From contig JACCGJ010001650.1 in the NCBI GenBank assembly GCA_013407085.1, forward strand, positions 182,568 to 246,567: a stretch of DNA of 64,000 nucleotides, written 5' to 3'. Source of the DNA: Atriophallophorus winterbourni (Eukaryota; Platyhelminthes; Trematoda; Plagiorchiida; Microphallidae). A program made the position numbers and the translations under genes. The stretch's first letter is position 1; each line of letters opens with the position of its first letter. The notes under the pieces were generated by a model that searched no databases, was not told where the DNA came from, and worked only from the letters and a program-made list of their open reading frames with translations. This document shows positions 37,301 to 47,397 of this stretch, piece by piece.

Positions 37301-39067
37301 GGATGTGGTGGAAGATCAGGATTAGCGTGCTAACGAAAAACCTACCGAGATCAAGAAGAGTGTTGAGTTTGCAGTCCATTGGTATGTTCAGAAGCTTAGC
37401 AAATTGCGCTGAGGATAAAACGAACATTGATCCACGCCCTAGCAAGCTAAATGTATGGAACAAAATTGGAGTGAGATGCAAAAATATCTGAAAATGTTGA
37501 AGCAGTTTAGATGCGTTAAAATAAATAGCTCCAACAGTTCGCCGCAAAAAGAAGCCATTGTTATCCAGGTCGAGATAAACCGATAGTATTACGAGCCTTA
37601 AGCAGTCCAAAATACTGGAAGTCAACACCATGAACACGGACAGGTATGATGGTATATAGCACAAGCCGAATCCAAGCAAAGTGCCGCACAGTCAGAGACT
37701 GCACGTGGGCTAAGATTCTGTCAGGTTGCCCGGCCTGAGGCGATCTAGGGGGAAATAAAAATACAAATGGTATTGATACTTTCCATCGTGTTTTCAGCAT
37801 GAGCTCACTATGTTGGCAAATCAATTTAGCACGATGTTCGCCGTACAGCACAAATGCCTGCACGATTGCACATCCGTGCACGGACAGCATTACCCTGTCA
37901 TGCAACTGGGTCCCGATGAAATCCTAAAATAGATAGTGAGGAGGCGGGACACAAAAACCTAGGGAACCCAGTAGGCCATTAAACACGACACACTGCCAGA
38001 GAAAATGGGTATGATACATCACCTCCATCCATTCAATCTATCACCGCCTTTCCTTCTCGGGGGCGTTTTGTGAACCCAGTAAAGCGACAGTGCAACACGA
38101 TATTTACTTTAATTACGGGGTGCATCGTCGTGTAGCTAAACGCGGTTTCCTTGTAACATCACTCGGCAACATACAAGATTAATCAAACGCTCCAAGAAAC
38201 CTACAACTTGACAGCCATAGAACACTGAATTGAAATAGTCACAACTCTGAAGACAACATCGAATGCTGGTGGTTAGAAAACATTCATCAGATTTTCAGCA
38301 AGAACAAAGAAGCGATTATTCATTGTTTTTAAATCGAGGTGACGATGAGCATTCAAACAAATATATATGCCCCGGCACCTTCTGGTATGGTATGAAAGCA
38401 CAAGCCTGATCCAGGCAAAGTGCCGCACAGTCAGAGACTGCACGTGGGCTAAGATACTGTCAGGTTGCCCAGGCCTAGACAGATATAAGAAATAGACAAT
38501 AAAGATGGTAGTGAGACTCCAGCCTGTTTCAGGATGCAGCTCATTACCTCTGGCCAATCAATTTAGCACGGTGTTAGCAGCACAGCACGATTGCACATCC
38601 GTACAGCACCTTAGGATTAAATAAATAAAAGAACCCAATAAAAATAATGAAAATCGTAGAAAAATTGACATTCGATAGATCGTGAAAGATTCAATAATGT
38701 AACACAAATCGAAGCACTAGTTGAAATCTCAAATTAAATTAAAACCACCTACCCATTGACAGAAGTTGCACTCATGAACCAAGTGAGTAAGGCTTTGGCT
38801 ATAGCGTGATAGAAATGGGTGAATATCCAATCAGACTTCATAAAACAGTTTGAAAGAAAAGTTTCGGTTTCCTCATCTTGGAATGATTGTACGAAAGCTT
38901 CCAGAATAGCCGGGTTCAAATATCTCTCCCGGATTACATACCACTATAAGGCAAAATTCAGAATATCTTTTAGATACATCTTGGTGTTTATTATTTGCAT
39001 GTGACTGTTGATGCTCTAATTTGGCATACAGTGTGCGAACAAGCGGGCTCCGGATGTACTCACTCAT
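34165..39067 (-). CDS. METTL9: METTL9/DREV-like histidine methyltransferase, five exons
   Basis: Joining, on the minus strand, 39067-38978, 38943-38753, 37446-37346, 36145-35765 and 34388-34165 gives 987 nt, 328 codons plus TAA, with compatible phases. The protein aligns along its length with METTL9. Landmarks: IRSPLVRTLYAKL (residues 5-17), SATSVNGLLGRGSMFV, the SAM-binding LDLGAGDG (125-132), YVTELS (146-151), YDVVSCLNLLDRCD (208-221), and TRVPYLCEGD (296-305). Family knowledge: METTL9 methylates the N1 (pros) position of His in HxH repeats. Human METTL9 has an N-terminal signal-like segment that is not seen here; it may lie in an unrecognised upstream exon. Exon 4 carries about 20 extra residues (171-190). 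SINE copies sit in introns 2 and 3. Confidence 0.92.
34389..35764. other. METTL9 intron 4
   Basis: 1,376-nt intron with one degenerate SINE-like copy at about 34512-34600, otherwise unique. Confidence 0.5.
34512..34600 (-). repeat. SINE-like repeat copy (minus), degenerate
   Basis: GAAATCACAAGCCTGTTCCA, GCACCATACAGTCACAGACT and GTGGGATGAGATATACTCAG match the core with several changes. Confidence 0.68.
35765..36145 (-). CDS. METTL9: METTL9 exon 4
   Basis: 381 nt from acceptor ACTGTAG to donor GTTAGT. It completes LDLGAGDG, then encodes LVTSKLAPFFHDVYVTELS and YDVVSCLNLLDRCD to LLLALVLPLKQYVE (residues 129-254). Between 36019 and 35959 there is a GT...AG stretch of 61 nt with a good polypyrimidine acceptor. 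Removing it would better match the family length but breaks the frame by one base, so I leave it unspliced. Confidence 0.82.
36273..36469 (-). mobile_element. SINE-like element (minus), nearly full length
   Basis: Core plus most of the 5' half (GCAGCTCACTACCGGCGGTA, then CAATTTAGCATG). A 5-bp repeat ATATC (36268-36272 and 36470-36474) may be the target duplication. It is in METTL9 intron 3, same strand as the gene. Confidence 0.75.
36475..37345. other. METTL9 intron 3, remainder
   Basis: Unique intron with a weak tRNA-like stretch at about 36905-36985 (CAGTGGTTAGATTTCAAGG; GACGTTCGAACAAC). It ends at the exon 3 donor at 37345-37344. Confidence 0.4.
37346..37446 (-). CDS. METTL9: METTL9 exon 3
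   Basis: 101 nt, phase 2 to 1. It encodes LLGRGSMFVLSSAQFAKLLN, IPMDCKLNTLLDL and the first base of Gly128 of the LDLGAGDG motif. Acceptor ACATTTAG; donor GTAGGT. Confidence 0.92.
37644..37878 (-). mobile_element. SINE-like element (minus), full length, 9-bp TSD
   Basis: 235 bp flanked by a perfect 9-bp repeat CACGGACAG (37635-37643 and 37879-37887). It has all family blocks from GCACAAGCCGAATCCAAGCA to CTGCACGATTGCACATCCGT. It is in METTL9 intron 2, about 190 bp upstream of exon 3. Confidence 0.87.
38090..38262 (-). repeat. RTE-like LINE 3' fragment (minus)
   Basis: Resembles 20815-20900 (CTCGGCAACATACAAGATTA, AAACGCTCCAAGA, then the AACACTGAATTG stretch), i.e. the 3' part of the RTE. Confidence 0.5.
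38382..38605 (-). mobile_element. SINE-like element (minus), full length, 7-bp TSD
   Basis: 224 bp flanked by GCACCTT (38375-38381 and 38606-38612). The 3' end at the low-coordinate side is CTGGTATGGTATG, i.e. a CATAC-repeat tail on the element strand. It is in METTL9 intron 2. Confidence 0.86.
38753..38943 (-). CDS. METTL9: METTL9 exon 2
   Basis: 191 nt. It encodes WYVIRERYLNPAILEAFVQS, the FLSNCFMKSDWIFTHFYHA segment and LLTWFMSATSVNG, closely matching family spacing before the LLGRGSMF motif. The acceptor follows a 34-nt intron; donor GTAGGT. Confidence 0.9.
38944..38977 (-). other. METTL9 micro-intron (34 nt)
   Basis: GTATCT...TTATAG on the minus strand. Removing it joins ..NNKHQD to WYVIRE in phase 0 and restores family similarity on both sides. 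Read through, the frame leads to a stop. Confidence 0.8.
38978..39067 (-). CDS. METTL9: METTL9 exon 1 (first recognised)
   Basis: From the ATG at 39067: MSEYIRSPLVRTLYAKLEHQ then QSHANNKHQD. An in-frame TGA lies 24 nt before the ATG. An acceptor-like CAATAG also directly precedes TATG, so an upstream exon with a signal sequence cannot be excluded. Confidence 0.78.
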
Positions 39068-39377
39068 ACTATTGTCGACAAGGGAGAACCGTCAGTATGC
39101 ATACCCAGAACATGTCTGAAATAAAAGTGAAGAATAGCACATTTGTGTGTGGAAATCGAACATAGCTTCATCTAATAAAAAAGGAAACATTTAGCATAGA
39201 ATTTGACTATATTAATCATAAAATAATTTGGTATTTGATAACATTCTAACAACGGTATGATAGATGTTGAAGCCATTACTAAGATTGTATTGCGCACTAA
39301 TGCATGACCAAATCGCGGCGGCACAGCGCAAATAAGGTCCGACATTCAATCGGATGGTTTGCATCCTACTCATTTTA

Positions 39378-39575
39378 TCAAGTATGGTATGGTATGAAAG
39401 CACAAGACTGATCCAGGCAAAGTGCCGTACAGTCCGAGAATGCACGTGGGCGATATTAGTGCCAAGTTTTCCAGGCCTAGACAGATATGAGAAATAGAGA
39501 ATAAAGTGAGGATGTATGATGAGCGATTATGCACTATTTCTGCACTGCGCATGTATAACCGTACAAAATTGATTT
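39378..39575 (-). repeat. SINE-like repeat copy (minus)
   Basis: A GTATGGTATGGTATG tail, then GAAAGCACAAGACTGATCCA, GCACGTGGGCGATATTAG and CCAGGCCTAGACAGATATGA; the 5' half is degenerate. Confidence 0.78.
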
Positions 39576-39624
39576 GCTAAATGTACTGAGCTGCAAGCGG
39601 AAACGCGCCGTAGTCTTACAACCA

Positions 39625-39740
39625 CATTTCATCTGATATCCATCTAAGCCTGGGAAACGTAATAATATCTTAACGCCCTGGCGGTCACTGACTCTGTGGC
39701 ACTATATCTTGACCATGTTTGTGATTTCATAGGCACAACT
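39625..39740 (+). repeat. SINE-like repeat copy (plus), very degenerate
   Basis: GATATCCATCTAAGCCTGGG, ATCTTAACGCC and TCTGTGGCACT..TTGACCATGTTTG resemble the core. Confidence 0.5.
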
Positions 39741-40079
39741 AATAGTTGGTTCGAAAACAATATGTTTGTTTTCTGGCCTCCTTCGGTCGATGTCGACCAC
39801 GGATGTACATCACAAGTGCATGATACTTTTCATGCTCCACAGCTTGTCTGATTTGGGAGAAATATTCTCTCCCGCAGCGCGCGAACGATAAACAGTACTC
39901 GGTCAATCGGTGTGATCTGCGTTAAGCAGGCAAGAGCTGTATCTGCTCCTCCCCAGCTTGCAGACGACGTTTTACACAATGACTCCAATGTGAGCGGTCA
40001 AGAGCAAGTTCTTCCAAACACACGGGGTCAATGCCAAGAGCTTTCATATCTCTTTTGCAAACGTATTTGTACCGCATGT

Positions 40080-40140
40080 ATGGTATGATGGTATGAAAGC
40101 ACAAGCCTGATCCAAGCAAAGTGCCGCACAGTCAGAGACT
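40080..40140 (-). mobile_element. SINE-like element, strongly 5' truncated, 6-bp TSD
   Basis: Only 61 bp of the 3' end, with tail ATGGTATGATGGTATG, flanked by GCATGT (40074-40079 and 40141-40146). It splits the LINE reading frame between the RIPK and YVCKRD motifs, where the copy at 59985 has no such insert. Confidence 0.85.
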
Positions 40141-40924
40141 GCATGTAAGTTGTAGGTTGCCCAATGGTCGACTCTCCTAATTGCAACTCACCATAGATGA
40201 TCTTTCGGAATACGAACCATTTCCATTCTATAGACATGACAAAGCAAGCAGGCGGCCGCTGTCGCAATAGGGGGAAAATCCTCTGTAGACCAGCTTTTGA
40301 AAGAATTCAGCATTAGGTCACTCGTCCATTCCGAATATAGTTCAAAGATACGAAGGATGTTCGTAGATGGAAAGCATCAGCTTTCCCGTTTGTGTCTTGC
40401 GTGGGTTGGTCCAGGTTCCACTGCGTACAAAAAAGCAGATTAGTATGGATGCGCTGTATACCATCATTCTTCCGTATTTACAGTCAGCTTGCGGTTACCC
40501 CAAACACGAGAGTTCAATCGAGACAGAATGACAGCTGCTCTGCCAATCCGCTTATCAATCTCCGTGTCTAGCGAGATGTTATCCGCAATGGTTGAACCAA
40601 GATATGTGAAACGATGTACTGGGTTAAGCTGACGGTTTTAAACAGTGATGATTGGTGGCGATACAGTCCTTTGACCAAGGACTTTGGTCTTGCTCATGCT
40701 GATTGTTAACCCAAAGTCTTTGCATGCCGACGAAAAACAATCCATTAGCGACTGGAGGTGTTCTTTGGAGTGAGCAATAATGGCTGCATCGTCGGCAAAC
40801 AGCAGGAAACGGATTAGCATTGGTTTGTGCCCTCAACCGGTTCGGGTTGTAAATCTTGCCATCACTTCGCGTGCGTAGGTAAATGCCTTCAGTTCTCGTT
40901 CTAAAACCGTGCATCAGAAGCAGA

Positions 40925-41160
40925 GCAATAGTATGTTATGAAAGCACAAGCCAGTTCCAGGCAAACTACCGCACAGTCAGAGACTGCACGTGGGCTGAGA
41001 TACTGTCAGGTTGCCAAGGCCTACACAGATGAGAAAATAAATAGAAATGGTAGTGAGACTCCAGCGTGTTTCCGCATGCAGCTCATTAACGGTGGTCAAT
41101 CAATTTAGCACGACGTTAGCCGCACAGCACAGAAATACTGCACGATTGCATACCAGTGCC
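40925..41160 (-). mobile_element. SINE-like element, full length, 7-bp TSD
   Basis: 236 bp flanked by AAGCAGA (40918-40924 and 41161-41167), nested in the minus-strand LINE. Confidence 0.86.
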
Positions 41161-41589
41161 AAGCAGATCAAAGTAAATACCGAAAGGCAAGAACATACCC
41201 TTGTTAGACGCCTCGGTGAATTTCAAAGACTTCTGAACTAAACCGTTAAAATGGATTGAGCCCATCATGTCAGAGTGGAACGAAATAACGAGTTTGAGCA
41301 GTCTTGGGGGCAGCCTATCAGATCAAGCATTTCGAAAAGACCCTCCCTACTGACGTAGTCAAATGCCTTCGTTAAATCAATAAAAGCAGAGTATAATGGC
41401 ATACGCTGTTCCCAAACATTTTTCTTGAAGTTGTCTCAAGACGAATATAATGTCAACGGTTAATCTCCAGGGGAAGTCACATTGAGATTCGGGGTAAACT
41501 CTATCAGTTAAAAACTTGTAGACGGATCTTTAAGACTTTAGCAAACAATTTACCCACAACATTCCGACTGTGCGTTGTCATGCTGTAAA

Positions 41590-42088
41590 CCTTCAATCTT
41601 CATCCTACTATACTAGGTATTCGTGCGGCCTCACTTGGAAAACTGTGTTCAATCCTGGGCACCGTACTTGAAAAAAGATATCCGGAAGGGTTCAGCGCCT
41701 TGCGACTAGGATGGTTGAGAGTCAGGCAGGTAAAACCTATGAGGCAAAACTCAAGAACCTCGACCTGTTCTCACTAAAGAGACGGCGGCTGCCAGGCGAC
41801 CTAATAGAAGCCTCTAAGATTCTAAAGGGTATCACTAGTGATATTACTGAATTACTTAAAACTTGCTCCTGGCCTGCACGTGGCGGAACTGCTTCTACTG
41901 ACAGGAGAAGGGGCGAAGGCGGATGACTGGTGCCTCAAAACCAGTTTGCTCCGGGTAGATGGAGCTCGTCAGCCTGGGAGGGCAGTCCATCTAAGGGAAG
42001 GAAAACCCTTATTCCAAACCTCCGCTGCCTTGCGGCATACCCGATTGCGGGAAAGGCTTCGGGAGTGAACCTACCATATTTCCACACA
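41590..42088 (+). pseudogene. CR1-like RT C-terminal fragment
   Basis: RVQRLATRMVESQAGKTYEA, then LDLFSLKRRRLPGDLIEASK matches the CR1 C-terminal region at 46200-46360. Diverges after about 41860. Confidence 0.68.
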
Positions 42089-42099
42089 TTGTCTAATAA

Positions 42100-42610
42100 A
42101 AAACTTAAAACAACACAAAACGTATTGCTCGACAAAAGGGAGATTCACAAAGCTCGTCAAAGGACTCAGTTTGCTGAACAATGAAGACCGCCTCCAGCAA
42201 ATCAACGTGTTCCCGATGAGTTACCGTCACATCCGAGGGGAACTGATACTGGTTTTCCAGATCCTTAAGGAGAACAAACCCGTGCCATGGACTGCGTTTG
42301 ATGGCACCCTGTTCCGGAAATCGGGGACGTCTTCAAGCTAGCTCATCAGTCTAGGCTTGGGCAACCTGACAGAATCTCAGCCCACGTGCAGTCTCTGACT
42401 GTGCGGCACTTTGCCTGGATCAGGCTTGTGCTTTCACACACATCACACATCAGCCCAGTCGGTTCAACTGCCTTAAATTTTCATTTTCTGGCCGTACTTC
42501 GTGTGTTCGGAATGATCTACCAGTTTTGTCGTAACCTCCCCGTCACTCTCGATTTTTAAAGAGCGACTTGACGCTTATCTCTATTTTTCTCAACAAGTTT
42601 AATGGATTTT
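42100..42610 (+). pseudogene. CR1-like RT C-terminal fragment, second copy
   Basis: Translations include LLNNEDRLQQINVFPMSYRH, RGELILVFQILKENKPVPW, then after the SINE, FSFSGRTSCVRNDLPVL and FLKSDL, the usual C-terminal order in CR1 RTs. The SINE at 42350-42447 interrupts it. Confidence 0.55.
42350..42447 (+). mobile_element. SINE-like element, 5' truncated, 6-bp TSD
   Basis: 98 bp flanked by CATCAG (42344-42349 and 42448-42453), nested in a CR1 fragment. It begins TCTAGGCTTGGGCAACCTGA and ends GCTTTCACACACATCACA. Confidence 0.83.
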
Positions 42611-42854
42611 CGCTTTTTCTTCTTCGCGATACTGCACCCATTTTCCTCTAGATACACATATACGGATCTACGCCGATTCATCTCCCCTTGTATTGACATT
42701 TATGATATATATAACCTCACCCATCAAGGAACTTTGGCAAACGACGCCGAACCCGGTGAACTACACCCGACCCCTTGTATTGACTATCCTATGGTTATAT
42801 TTTAAGCTCAAAGCTTATTGCACCATAATATACTATTGGCTATTGACTATTCCA

Positions 42855-42965
42855 TTTTCCTTCTCATATCTGTCTAAGCCAGGGCAACCTGACAGCATCT
42901 TAGCCCACGTGCAGTCTATGAATGTGCTGCACTTTACCACGATTAGGCTAGTGATATCAGACATC
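42855..42965 (+). repeat. SINE-like repeat copy, degenerate 3' half
   Basis: TCATATCTGTCTAAGCCAGG, CCTGACAGCATCTTAGCCCA then degenerate sequence. Confidence 0.75.
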
Positions 42966-43019
42966 ATGCATTGTTCACGCATATTATTGTATTGTTTCCA
43001 GAATCGATGACCACTCACA

Positions 43020-45500
43020 ATGCTGGTGAAGAGAACCACTAACTTACTTTCTGCCGGTGGTGTTGCCGTATACTTTAAAGAGCACCTGATTGTGGAAGTA
43101 TTGGAAAGGTTTCAACGCGATGCTGGAAATGCCGAAAGCATCTGGTGTAAGGTGAAGTCCAGCTCTGGGGCTGCATCACTTGGGGTCATTTACCGTTCCC
43201 CTGGCGCTTACGTTCATGCGTTATGTTATCAAATCAAACGGTATGGTATCACTGGTGACTGTATCGTTCTTGGAGATCTGAATGCTCTCGATATAAGCTG
43301 GCGGATTTAGTTTCGAGGGGCCAACCGTTCCAATAAGAATTCCTAGATACGATTTTGGAGCTGAATTTGGTGCAGAATGTAAACAATTCTACGAGGATAT
43401 GTGTCGGACAAGTTCCTTCGATATTGGATTTGGTGGACACACCTCGATTCGCTGATGTTACGAATCTGTCGATCGAGACCCCTATTGGTTGCAGCGATCA
43501 CTGTTCTTTATGGTTCGTTTGAAATCGGAATCTTTAACGGAGAATACGTACGCATGCCCGGAGAAACCACTGTAAATTAAACACAAAGAGTCTAATCACG
43601 TCCGCAGACTCGATAGGCTGGTCATTCCCTCCATCAACGAATGTTGATACCTGTTGGTTGGACTTTTTGGGCAAAATCAGATCGCTTGAAAATCATGACC
43701 ATGGATGAATGGAAGATCCCCCGCTAAGGGACCGCGTGGTTTGATTACGTTATTCGCAAATACACGAAGGAGAGAAAGCGGTTATGGCGGAAGTTTTCTT
43801 CTAGTGGATGCACCGATGACTATGTAACCTACAAAGTTATCCGCAACAAGTGCACCTACCTAAAAAGAAAAAAGGCAGAACTATGAAACTCGTTTGGTGG
43901 ACGAAGCCAATTCGGTGCCGAAACGCTTGTTTGCGTACATTGGACGTAGAACCAAAGCTTCTCAACTAGTACCTTACTTGAGATCTATGGGAGGTTCGAC
44001 TGAACATGAAGATGAACGTAAAGCAGTTCTCACCGCTCAGTACAGTTCGGTTTACACAGAGGAGACGTTTCCAATTCCTCTGCTTCGTGAGAGCAGCGCC
44101 GAAATGCCGGAAATCTCGATCTCGCCAGAGATGGTGCAGTGTTTACTTGAACGACTCGATGTACAGATATGGTATGGTATGAAAGCACAAGCCAGATCCA
44201 GGCAAAGTGCCGTACAGTCGGAGACGGCACGTGGGCTAAGATACTGTCAGGTTGTACACTCAGCACCTGCTCCGGACGGAATACCACAATTCTTTTAAAG
44301 GTATTGTCGGGTATCATACACAAACCACTAGCGCTAATCTTCTGTTTATCCATGAGGTGTGGTAGGTTACCTCAAGTGTGGAAGTACGGCATTGCTAAAC
44401 CAATGTATAATGGCGGTGAAACCAGTGATCCGGCTGACTACTGACCGGTTACCCTCACTTCGGTAGTTGGGAAGAGTCTGGAACGACTGCTGAAAAACAG
44501 ATAGAAGATTTTCTTTTTACATCCAGTCAGTTAACATCTGCTTAGCATGGTGTTACGCAAACACGATCATGCGCATCCAATCGCATCACTGCTCGCGAGC
44601 ACTGGTGTACTGAACTTGATTTGGGCCACCGGGTAGTCACGGCCTTCATTGACTTCAGCAGGGCTTTTCACCGTGTTCCATTTCAACGTCTATTACTCAA
44701 GCTCCGCGCTCGTGGTGTAAAGGGGCCTGTTCTAACTTGGATTGAAGACTTCCTTATTGACCGTTATACACAGGTCGAGGTTAACGGAGTTAAATCGCAG
44801 ATTACACGTCCAACTTTCGGGATTCCGCAGGGATCTGTTATCAGCCCGTGACTATTTAAGGTATATGTTATTGATCTCTCCGACTCATTAAATCTGAATT
44901 GTCTACTTTTTGTGGATGATCTGAAAGTTTGGGGTACAGTAAGTTCTTCTGTTGAGAAAACAGTTTTCCAGAACGAATTGAACAAATCGCTTGATTGGAC
45001 GGTAAAATGGCAGCTTCCTGTAAACCGACAGAAATGCGCTGTAATGATTTTGTGGCCAAGCACGCCTTAAGGTGCGTACTTCCTCGGGGATCATCAACTG
45101 AAATGGGATGACATTGAACGTGACCTGGGTACAATTTTGAATCGGTCGCTTAAATTCAAGAAGGATACGAACAGAAAAGCTGCTGCTGCAAACCGCGCAT
45201 GGTAGGCCATTAGTCGGTCGTTCTTGGCTATTACTAAACAAACGTTTCGCATTCTTTATTCCACATACGTGAGACCAGTATTGGAATATGGTTTGCCAGC
45301 AACCTATCCACAAACTAAGGGAGAACGTGACCAGTAGGAAAAAGTGCAAAGACGGGCGATGAAAAGAGTACAAGGATTGAAATCAATTCCTTATACAGAG
45401 AGAGTTTACCGCCTCAACCTCATGTCGCTCAGTATCCGGTGCGTGCGCTACAACCTGCTGACTAACCTCCTTAGCTTTCTCAATACTGCCCACAAGGGAT
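43020..45500 (+). pseudogene. CR1-like LINE: endonuclease and RT, many stops
   Basis: Endonuclease: SAGGVAVYFKEHLIVEVLER, SLGVIYRSPGAYV, VLGDLNALDISW and IGCSDHCSLW. Linker: VPKRLFAYIGRRTKAS. RT: SAPAPDGIP, WKYGIAKPMY, TSVVGKSLERLL, FIDFSRAFHRVPFQRLL (the Asp of AFD is His here, though the FIDF Asp remains), FGIPQGSVISP, LLFVDDLKVWGTVSS, YVRPVLEYGLPATYPQTKGE. At least eight stops or frameshifts. A SINE (44166-44252) splits the APAPDG region. Confidence 0.85.
44166..44252 (-). mobile_element. SINE-like element, 5' truncated, 6-bp TSD, in CR1
   Basis: 87 bp flanked by TGTACA (44160-44165 and 44253-44258). Removing it and one duplication restores the CR1 reading LDV.SAPAPDG. The tail is GATATGGTATGGTATG. 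Confidence 0.9.
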
Positions 45501-45524
45501 GGATGAAGGGGGAAGCCGTCGGAA

Positions 45525-46950
45525 GCCTCTCCTACCTAGACTCAGTAGCGCCTTCGATTCCGTAAATCACCGCCCTGCTAGAGATAGCTAGCAAGCAAAG
45601 GCATACGGAGGTAGTTCTACTGCTGGAAAAGGCCTTCCTTAAAGTGCGACATTCGAGTGAGAGGTAGGCCATGTCGCTGTCGAATCACACTGCACGTGAT
45701 CAGGGGGTTGTACCCCAAGGGTTCGATACTTGGCCCTCTTCTATTCCTGATTTTCATCGATGACTTGTCCTCTGAATTGAAGTGCCCATGCTTCATTTTC
45801 GCGTATGATGTGAAATTCATCGGATCAACGGATGAAGAGACCTTGATGCACGACCTTGAGCGGGTCATAAACTGGTCATACCAGTGGGATCTCCCATTGA
45901 ACCTGAATAAGAGCCAACTCTTGTCAACACTGGTTGATAAGATTTCGGTCCAGGTGGCGATGAATTCCCTCAGTGTTAACGCCACACAGTGTGTTAAGGA
46001 TTTGGGTGTACTGGTTAGGGCTGACTTCAAATGGGAGGACCAATGTGCCGCTGCGGCTCAGCGTGCACGCAAGGTACTTTTTCGGCTGAAATCAGTGCAT
46101 CGAGCAGAAGACCCGATGTATTCCTGCCACTGTACAAGGCATTAGTTCGGCCGCATCTTGAATACTGTGTTCAGGCGTGGTGTCCTCAATACAAAAAGGA
46201 CATCCTTCGACTTGAAAGTGTACAGCGCCTCGCAACTCGCATGATTGAAGGTCAGCGAGGGAAACCCTACGCTGTGCGCCTAATGTCTCTCGATCTTTTC
46301 TCCCTTAGGCGCCGTCGTTTAAGAGGTGACTTAATAGAAACCTTTAAGATCTTGAAGGGTTTGAGTGGCGTGCAAATCAACGACTTCTTTACCCTAAGTC
46401 CCGCTCTGGGCACCCGGGGCCACTCACTCAAAATTGCTAAGAAACGATGTAGGCTAGACTCCAGGATACACTTTTTCAGCCTTAGGGTTGTTAACTTCTG
46501 GAACATTCTTCCAGAAGAACTTATATCCTGCAGTACCGTGTCTAGTTTTAAGCAGGGGTTGGACCGCAACTGGGGTAAGTTGTTTCCTGAATACTCGCCT
46601 TAATTGCTTTACAAGCTTAGATTTTTCATCTTTTAGCGTTATCCCGTAAATATAGTGAGGCTAGAGTTCTCTGTGCTTTTTAATTTTTATTATACACAAT
46701 GCTACTTCAGCTAACCTCTCACCGTGCTGGTGAAGAGAAACTGCTTTTTCATTTTCCAGCATCGGCTATAACGCGGTGCTTCCTAAGTTCAACCCGGATA
46801 ATCTCTTGGCTTCGACGCATCGGCGAGAGCATTCCAAACAGACCAAAAGAAATTACGTTTTTGGCAGTGGTGGGCCGCTTCTCTTAACGCTTTCCCACCG
46901 AAAGCAAATCTGCGTACGCTCGGATGGTGTTAGAACCCCATACCTGTCCT
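45525..46950 (+). pseudogene. CR1-like RT (other subfamily) with 3' UTR
   Basis: RT from AFDSVNHR (about 45545) through GLYPKGSILGPLLFLIFIDD and CFIFAYDVKFIGSTDEE, where the first Asp of FADD is Tyr, so it is catalytically dead. A frameshift at about 46130 is followed by a clean C-terminal region, LVRPHLEYCVQAWCPQYKKD to VVNFWNILPEELIS, ending at the stop at 46603. The 3' UTR (46604-46950) includes the hairpin segment ACCTCTCACCGTGCTGGTGA. Confidence 0.82.
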
Positions 46951-47397
46951 GGCAAACTGAAATGCAACTACAGTCGCATATACTGAGAGCTTATGGGTGC
47001 TCGAGCTGCACGATTTTTCCTCTCCGCGACGAGTCTCAAGACCCACGTCTGGCTATAGACTCTAAAGACTTCAAAAGCGAAGGACACTACGCCTAACTCA
47101 GGGATTCACGCTCTCAACCAGAATTGTTAACTTGTGGAATGCGCTTCCGGAAAAGGTTATTTCAGCAAGATCTGAAAACCAATTCAAGCAACTAGTAGGT
47201 AAGGTACTGCCTGTAATTACGGCAAAGCTGTACAAAACTGGACAGGATTTTTTAAACTTAGGTTCTCCTGGACTATGTTGCTGATATAAAGAAATGCGGC
47301 TTACACGGACTTGATTTTGAATTTCAAGGTCAACGTGAACGTTGATTCTTACGATATTTTGATATTGCTCAATTCAGTTCAGTTCAGTTTGCACAGG
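46951..47397. other. Spacer with weak CR1 tail similarity
   Basis: The frame near 47105-47190 reads like a CR1 C-terminal end (STRIVNLWNALPEKVISARS); otherwise nothing. Confidence 0.45.

Larger units (their letters stand above)
39790..41420 (-). pseudogene. APE-type LINE: RT and C2H2 C-terminus, with two SINE insertions
   Basis: Minus-strand order: LTKAFD-like region and LIGCPPRLLKLVISFHSDMM (about 41330-41250), a SINE at 40925-41160, then IRFLLFADDAAIIAHSKEHL (about 40815; Asp pair intact), LTISMSKTKVLGQ, RFTYLGSTIADNISLDTEID, then RIPK..YGEL (about 40210), a SINE at 40080-40140, YVCKRDMKALGIDP, and a Cys/His finger (RCGREYFSQI) to 39790. The third LINE type here, distinct from RTE and CR1. 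Frameshifts abound. Confidence 0.78.

Noticed and set aside
37447..37679. Upstream extension of METTL9 exon 3 as coding (acceptor at about 37615)
   Set aside because: The frame is open but the family sequence immediately before LLGRGSMF is found at 38753-38943, and the ACATTTAG acceptor at 37447-37448 joins it perfectly in phase.
38384..38557. Open frames over SINE copies giving recurring peptides such as LTVRHFAWIRLVLSYH
   Set aside because: The same peptide recurs wherever the SINE occurs; it is a by-product of the repeat, not a gene family.
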